NCBI GenBank assembly: GCA_947625775.1
Contig: CANQPM010000023.1
Coordinates: 1-46,167, forward strand
Reading direction: 5' to 3'
DNA: 46,167 bases
From: an uncultured Lachnospiraceae bacterium
Lineage (GTDB): Bacteria; Bacillota; Clostridia; Lachnospirales; Lachnospiraceae
Positions 42,177 through 46,167 of this stretch are shown piece by piece (position 1 is the stretch's first letter; every line of letters starts with the position of its first letter). A model generated the notes under the pieces. The model did not search any database. It worked only from the letters and a program-made list of their open reading frames with translations, and was not told the origin of the DNA. The position numbers and the translations under genes were made by a program.

Positions 42177-42689
42177 CTATTTATTGTTAAGATACTCCTT
42201 ATAGCCTATCTCTTTTAGCCTTGCGTCCTTTTTCTCGACCTGCTCCTTTAGTGACTGCGAGTATGCCTTGAGCTTGTCAAGCAGCGCCTTGTCTGATGTC
42301 GCCAGAATTTTCGCCGCAAGAAGCCCAGCGTTTGCTCCGCCGTTTATTGCCACTGTCGCTACTGGAATGCCCGACGGCATCTGCACGATCGAATAGAGCG
42401 AATCGCGCCCCCCAAGCGAAGTCGTATGCATAGGCACGCCGATAACAGGCATTGGGAAAATTGCCGCGCACATTCCGGGAAGATGCGCCGCCATGCCAGC
42501 GCCCGCAATTATTACCTTAAAACCTTTTTCCTCCGCGGATTTTGCATATTCAAAAAACACGTCTGGCTCTCTGTGCGCCGATATTATTGTCATCTCATAC
42601 GATACGCCAAGCTCCTCCAAAATATCCGCCGCCTTAGCCATAACAGGCATATCCGAATCAGAGCCCATAACAATTCCAACCTGTGCCAT
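42177..42689 (-). CDS. purE: N5-carboxyaminoimidazole ribonucleotide mutase
   Basis: This 170-residue class I PurE makes CAIR. GIVMGSDSDMPVM at the start, ISAHREPD with the catalytic His, and GVPMHTTSLGGRDSL are present. It is first in the purE-purM-purN-purD run. PurK is not seen here. Confidence 0.96.
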   Translation of the reverse strand: MAQVGIVMGSDSDMPVMAKAADILEELGVSYEMTIISAHREPDVFFEYAKSAEEKGFKVIIAGAGMAAHLPGMCAAIFPMPVIGVPMHTTSLGGRDSLYSIVQMPSGIPVATVAINGGANAGLLAAKILATSDKALLDKLKAYSQSLKEQVEKKDARLKEIGYKEYLNNK

Positions 42690-42771
42690 ATATATACCCC
42701 CGTTTCATTATTTTCATCCTGCTGATATTTTTCCTTTTATCATTATGCCTTTACAGCTGCCTGCTTCTTTT

Positions 42772-42800
42772 AGTTTACTGATAATAATCCCTTTCGTCAA
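42772..42800 (-). promoter_or_regulatory. Promoter of the pur cluster
   Basis: Reading leftward, TTGACG (42800-42795), 17 bases, TAAACT (42777-42772). The leader of about 75 bases shows no purine riboswitch fold. Confidence 0.6.
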
Positions 42801-42817
42801 CTTATATTATGAAAATT

Positions 42818-44893
42818 TTATGCGTCAAACGCCTTATTTAACTCCTGCGTGCCTTCAAGTACGAACCTGCCGTTTTCTATAATAGGATACGCGTTTTTGT
42901 CATAGTCGTAGGCGATTATTGAGCCAAGCTCATCATATGGTATCGTAATGTCAGTGTGGCACCCAAAATAAGCCTTTGACGGCTCAGTTTTCCTTAGTAT
43001 CGAAACTGAGTTGTCCTTTGCGACAATTTCCTTGCCGTCTTCGTTGTACACGCGCACTTCCTCGCTCCTTGAATAACAGGTATCGCCGACTGCAAAATGC
43101 GGTCCTGTCTTCTCAGCTATAAGGATAGGGAAACGGTTTGCTATGTCGTATTTTTTTGCCGTCATATACGCCGTGGTATTCGTGCCAATAGCAAACTCTC
43201 CCATAGGGAGCGTATCATAATTAAACAGCACATTCGCCTTGATGTATTTTTTGTTTTCTTCGTCGTCTTCAAAATTTGTGCATGTGTAAGCGGCGATTTT
43301 TCCGTCTTTAAACTCAAGCTCAAGGTTTTTGTACTCGAGCTCGTCCAAAAATACGCGGCTTACATGCAGGATGCCATTTGTCCCTTCAAGCACAGGCGAC
43401 GTGAAAACCTCGCCTACTGGAATATTCACGTCCGCGACGCAATTTTCAAATTTTGTTTCCTTATCAGGCGCATTCAGCCTGCAAAGCTGTACGCGGAGAT
43501 TGGTTTTATTGCCGTTCATTCCCTTTATCTCCACATAATCCGCCTTGTCAAGCGCGCTTATCAAAACTGCCTGAATACGCTCATATGTGGTATAATCAAG
43601 CGTATTAAGCCTGACTGTTTCGTCAAAAATCTCCTCAAATTTGTCCCCAATATCAGGCACTGGGAACGCTATTATCGTAAAGCTTCTCTCGTCGCCCTTT
43701 ATATATTCGCCTGTAATGTCCGCCGACGCGCCCCTAAGCTCCGCCGAAAGCTTCTGCTGCTCGCCGCTTAATGATGCTGCCTCTTTTTTATGCACAGGTG
43801 CAAACGGCGTCTCGCCAAAGACCTCAATGACGGCAGGCCCTGCGTATTTTGCCGCCATATCCTTATTTGCCTCATATGCGAGTCTCTGCACTTCAAGCTT
43901 GCGGTTCACAAGGCGCTTGTTGAGAAACAGCGCTATATCGTCTTTGTGGTCATAATCGTACTGTTTATTTGCAATCGCCCCGTAAAAGCCTGTCTTTGCC
44001 GCGCCCTTTGTATGGAAAATAGTGTCGTTTGCGCGGTAGATTACAGGCTTTAAGCCCATTTTTTCAAAATTTGCAATCGCCGCCTTCACAATCCGCTCAA
44101 AGCCCAGCACATAGCGGATATCAACGGTTTCCTTTTTGCTCAAATCCTTGTTGCCCTTCACAAAGCCAATGCGGTATCCTTCCGTGTATGTGTCCGCGAT
44201 AAGCTGTATGCGTTCCTGCGGCAGAGTATTGAGATAAACCGCCATTTTTTCTATTTCAGGAGAAATATATTCCCCATAAGCATAGAGATACCTTATGTCA
44301 CTCAAATCGCTTTCACATATGATTTTCACAGCAAAATCATGCTCGGGATTTACCTGCGCCTCCACGCGCCTGAACATCGCAGGCTCGGAGTAATCGCTCA
44401 CAAACCAGTACATGCTCTCCTGTATGTCACTCTCACGCGGCTCTGCCCCCTCGCTATACGCATACTCAAACGCGCTGTATATCTCAAGAAAAAGCTCCAG
44501 TCTGATAACAATATTTTCAAGGTCACGCTCAAACGCAAAGGAAATCATGCTGCGAAGCTCCGCGTACAGAAACGAGAGCAGCCTGCCAAAGCCAGCGCCA
44601 AGCTGCCTGCATGCATATTCAGGATTGGCATAGCTTGTGCTGTAATTGCCGCCCAAAATATCAGCGTACAGCGCCCTGTTTACCGCGCGCAACTCATCAA
44701 TCGTACTGCCGCCCGCCTGCGCAAAAAAGCCTTCGCCCGCCTTTTCATAGGCTTGAACGGCAAGCATGGCAAACTCCGCCGTCCGCTTAAAGTATTCCTT
44801 ATATTTATCGGCTGACTCCTGCCTGTCCGCTATCTCACGTATGCGCCCGACTGAAAGCTCATATCTTTCAAGCAAAAGCTCCATATCCGTCAT
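42818..44893 (-). CDS. M29-type aminopeptidase with long N-terminal extension
   Basis: The protein of about 691 residues is much longer than usual M29 aminopeptidases (about 370-410). The C-terminal part (about 360-690) has the family pattern: NLRVQLCRL, DVNIPVGEVFTSPVLEGT, LPMGEFAIGTNTTAY, IAEKTGPHFAVGDTCY and FGCHTDITIPYD, which carry the metal-binding Glu, His and Asp. The N-terminal 300 residues are helical and acidic and match nothing I recognise. It would release N-terminal residues from peptides in the cytoplasm. The start overlaps the upstream stop (ATGA), so the genes are coupled. Confidence 0.85.
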   Translation of the reverse strand: MTDMELLLERYELSVGRIREIADRQESADKYKEYFKRTAEFAMLAVQAYEKAGEGFFAQAGGSTIDELRAVNRALYADILGGNYSTSYANPEYACRQLGAGFGRLLSFLYAELRSMISFAFERDLENIVIRLELFLEIYSAFEYAYSEGAEPRESDIQESMYWFVSDYSEPAMFRRVEAQVNPEHDFAVKIICESDLSDIRYLYAYGEYISPEIEKMAVYLNTLPQERIQLIADTYTEGYRIGFVKGNKDLSKKETVDIRYVLGFERIVKAAIANFEKMGLKPVIYRANDTIFHTKGAAKTGFYGAIANKQYDYDHKDDIALFLNKRLVNRKLEVQRLAYEANKDMAAKYAGPAVIEVFGETPFAPVHKKEAASLSGEQQKLSAELRGASADITGEYIKGDERSFTIIAFPVPDIGDKFEEIFDETVRLNTLDYTTYERIQAVLISALDKADYVEIKGMNGNKTNLRVQLCRLNAPDKETKFENCVADVNIPVGEVFTSPVLEGTNGILHVSRVFLDELEYKNLELEFKDGKIAAYTCTNFEDDEENKKYIKANVLFNYDTLPMGEFAIGTNTTAYMTAKKYDIANRFPILIAEKTGPHFAVGDTCYSRSEEVRVYNEDGKEIVAKDNSVSILRKTEPSKAYFGCHTDITIPYDELGSIIAYDYDKNAYPIIENGRFVLEGTQELNKAFDA

Positions 44894-45222
44894 ATGCCTG
44901 TCACTCCTAAATATAAAATAAATCCGCACTCTGCAAAGGCTATCGCATTAAATATTATGCCCGCAATCGGGAAAAAACGATAAATGTCCTTCTCCATAAA
45001 CGCGCTTATGCCAAGTCCCAGCCCTGTCCCCGCATAGGCTATCGACAGCAGAATGACTGTCCCGTAGTTCATCTGCGCCTCTCCGCCTCTCCCAACCGTG
45101 AGGTAAACCGCAATAAAAACCGACACTGCCGATATCAGTCCCAAAATCAGCGACATTATGCCACGCTTGGGATTTCTCTTATTGGTGAAAATGTAGCCTG
45201 GTTTTTTAATCAATTTCAGCAT
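44890..45222 (-). CDS. Small membrane protein, DUF6142-like
   Basis: This 110-residue protein has three membrane segments (about 23-42, 54-73, 83-106) after a basic N-terminus (YIFTNKRNPKRGIMS). It resembles small Lachnospiraceae membrane proteins that I recall under DUF6142; the assignment is tentative. GGAAGG precedes the ATG. Its stop overlaps the start of the M29-type gene by four bases, a link that suggests a shared job. Confidence 0.7.
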   Translation of the reverse strand: MLKLIKKPGYIFTNKRNPKRGIMSLILGLISAVSVFIAVYLTVGRGGEAQMNYGTVILLSIAYAGTGLGLGISAFMEKDIYRFFPIAGIIFNAIAFAECGFILYLGVTGI

Positions 45223-45241
45223 TGCCGCGCCTTCCCATACG

Positions 45242-45271
45242 AAATGGGCATTCCATGCGAAATGCCCATTT
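45242..45271 (-). terminator. Hairpin between two small membrane protein genes
   Basis: AAATGGGCATT pairs perfectly with AATGCCCATTT. No long T run follows on the minus strand, so it may be a weak terminator or an RNA-stability element within the operon. Confidence 0.5.
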
Positions 45272-45280
45272 TACGCCTAA

Positions 45281-45433
45281 TCAGAATAAAATCTTGGACT
45301 TGCCCGCAAGCAGCCTTCCTCCGCTGATTAAGAGCAGAACTCCGCTCGCCAGCCCAAATACTATTGCAATAACTCCTATCGTGACCGACAAAGCGCCTGA
45401 ACGCCCCATCATTTTAAATACCTTCTCGTCCAT
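45281..45433 (-). CDS. 50-residue single-pass membrane protein
   Basis: The frame codes for a short basic/acidic N-terminus (MDEKVFKMMGRSGALS), one strong membrane segment (about residues 15-38, VTIGVIAIVFGLASGVLLLI) and a basic tail (GGRLLAGKSKILF). It lies 14 bases past the pyrE stop. AGGAG lies 11 bases before the ATG at 45433; an in-frame ATG at 45442 is also possible. Function is unknown. The clean coding pattern and operon position support a real gene. Confidence 0.65.
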   Translation of the reverse strand: MDEKVFKMMGRSGALSVTIGVIAIVFGLASGVLLLISGGRLLAGKSKILF

Positions 45434-45447
45434 ATCTTCCATCTCTC

Positions 45448-46122
45448 CTACTTTGCTCCATACTGCTCATAATAAGCGTCTATTTTTGCCTTTATGCCGT
45501 CATCTATCAAAATCCTGCCGTTGTATTCCCTGTTGTAAAGATGCTCCGTCACTTCCTCCATGGTAACTATGGCGCCCGTCTTTATGCCGTATGTCTCGCG
45601 TATCTCCGCAAGTGCATTCATCTGCGTCTTGCCGCGCTCCTGTCGGTTTAAGCTCACCATCAGCCCCACCACTTCGACATCAGCCTGCGCCTTTAATATA
45701 GGAAATGTCTCCTCAATTGATTTGCCCGATGTAGTCACGTCCTCGATAATCACTACCCTGTCGCCGTCGTTTAAACTGCTGCCAAGGAGTATGCCTGTAT
45801 CGCCGTGGTCCTTTACCTCTTTTCTGTTTGAACAGTACCTTATCTCCTTGCCGTAAAGCTCGCTGAATGCAATTGCCGTAGTGACTGCAAGCGGTATTCC
45901 CTTGTATGCGGGACCAAAAAACACGTCAAAGTCTGCGCCGTAGTTATCGTAGACTGCCTTTGCGTAATATTCTCCAAGCCTTCTAAGCTGTGAGCCTGTC
46001 ACATATGCGCCCGCGTTCATAAAAAACGGTGATTTCCTGCCGCTTTTTAGCGTGAACTCACCAAATTTTAAGACGTTGCTGTCTACCATGAACTCTATAA
46101 ATTCTTTTTTGTACTGTTCCAT
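45448..46122 (-). CDS. pyrE: Orotate phosphoribosyltransferase
   Basis: This protein of about 224 residues joins orotate and PRPP to make OMP in pyrimidine synthesis. The PRPP motif VVIIEDVTTSGKS and SGRKSPFFMNAGAYVTG near the N-terminus are clear. I chose the ATG at 46122, about 11 bases after AAGGAG; the upstream TTG is too close to that site. Its own upstream genes are outside the window. Confidence 0.96.
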   Translation of the reverse strand: MEQYKKEFIEFMVDSNVLKFGEFTLKSGRKSPFFMNAGAYVTGSQLRRLGEYYAKAVYDNYGADFDVFFGPAYKGIPLAVTTAIAFSELYGKEIRYCSNRKEVKDHGDTGILLGSSLNDGDRVVIIEDVTTSGKSIEETFPILKAQADVEVVGLMVSLNRQERGKTQMNALAEIRETYGIKTGAIVTMEEVTEHLYNREYNGRILIDDGIKAKIDAYYEQYGAK

Positions 46123-46167
46123 ATTGCTCAATTCTCCTTAATTTAAGGCACTTTCAGGATTTACTAA

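Noticed and set aside
42690-42771. Possible purine riboswitch before purE
   Set aside because: The conserved loop sequences and three-stem fold of the purine riboswitch are not visible.

Overview
The window looks like a chromosome segment of a Gram-positive, probably spore-forming and possibly motile anaerobe of the class Clostridia, most likely Lachnospiraceae. This rests on the gene order pyrH-frr-uppS-cdsA-dxr-rseP-ispG, a DapL-type lysine pathway enzyme, strong AGGAGG ribosome binding sites, a sigma-D-type promoter, a SpoIID-like protein and many small SH3/membrane proteins. Genus cannot be fixed from the sequence alone. Most genes lie on the minus strand.

Positions 1-7,700 are accessory. 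They hold the 3' part of a DDE transposase, a decayed small gene, an ECF sigma / anti-sigma / secreted-protein operon, a BcrA/BcrB-type ABC exporter, an AadA-like nucleotidyltransferase broken by a one-base frameshift, and a YkgJ cysteine-cluster gene flanked by two copies of the 3' end and terminator of the neighbouring M56 peptidase gene. Positions 7,725-10,340 carry a BlaI/M56 (BlaR1-like) regulatory pair with two clear operators. The M56 protein lacks a penicillin-binding sensor and instead carries two copies of an outside repeat.

Positions 10,490-17,500 are the conserved envelope/isoprenoid cluster, read leftward: UMP kinase, ribosome recycling factor, undecaprenyl-PP synthase, CDP-diglyceride synthase, DXP reductoisomerase, RseP site-2 protease and IspG. 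It is interrupted before ispG by a UPF0175 gene and a 167-bp nested palindromic element. Upstream of pyrH, where rpsB-tsf often sit, are a bactofilin and a polysaccharide deacetylase. Positions 19,800-32,450 mix housekeeping and envelope genes: a TIGR01440 protein, an acyltransferase, dapL, a cold-shock gene with a structured leader, a Ser-rich protein under a sigma-D-type promoter, a SpoIID-like/peptidoglycan-binding protein, a YigZ protein, PBP1A, tRNA-Thr, an SH3 protein, a YihY-CheC-HTH operon and tRNA-Trp.

Positions 32,450-38,940 hold radA, a small conserved gene and clpC, the last led by a GntR regulator rather than ctsR-mcsAB, then an SH3/membrane protein with a repetitive tail. Positions 39,000-46,167 are nucleotide synthesis: purE-purM-purN-purD and pyrE, with a long M29-type aminopeptidase and two small membrane proteins between them. 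The most interesting signals are regulatory: BlaI-type sites (including a possible third, distant one), two nested inverted-repeat elements, a hairpin that would bury a ribosome binding site, and the GntR-clpC arrangement.
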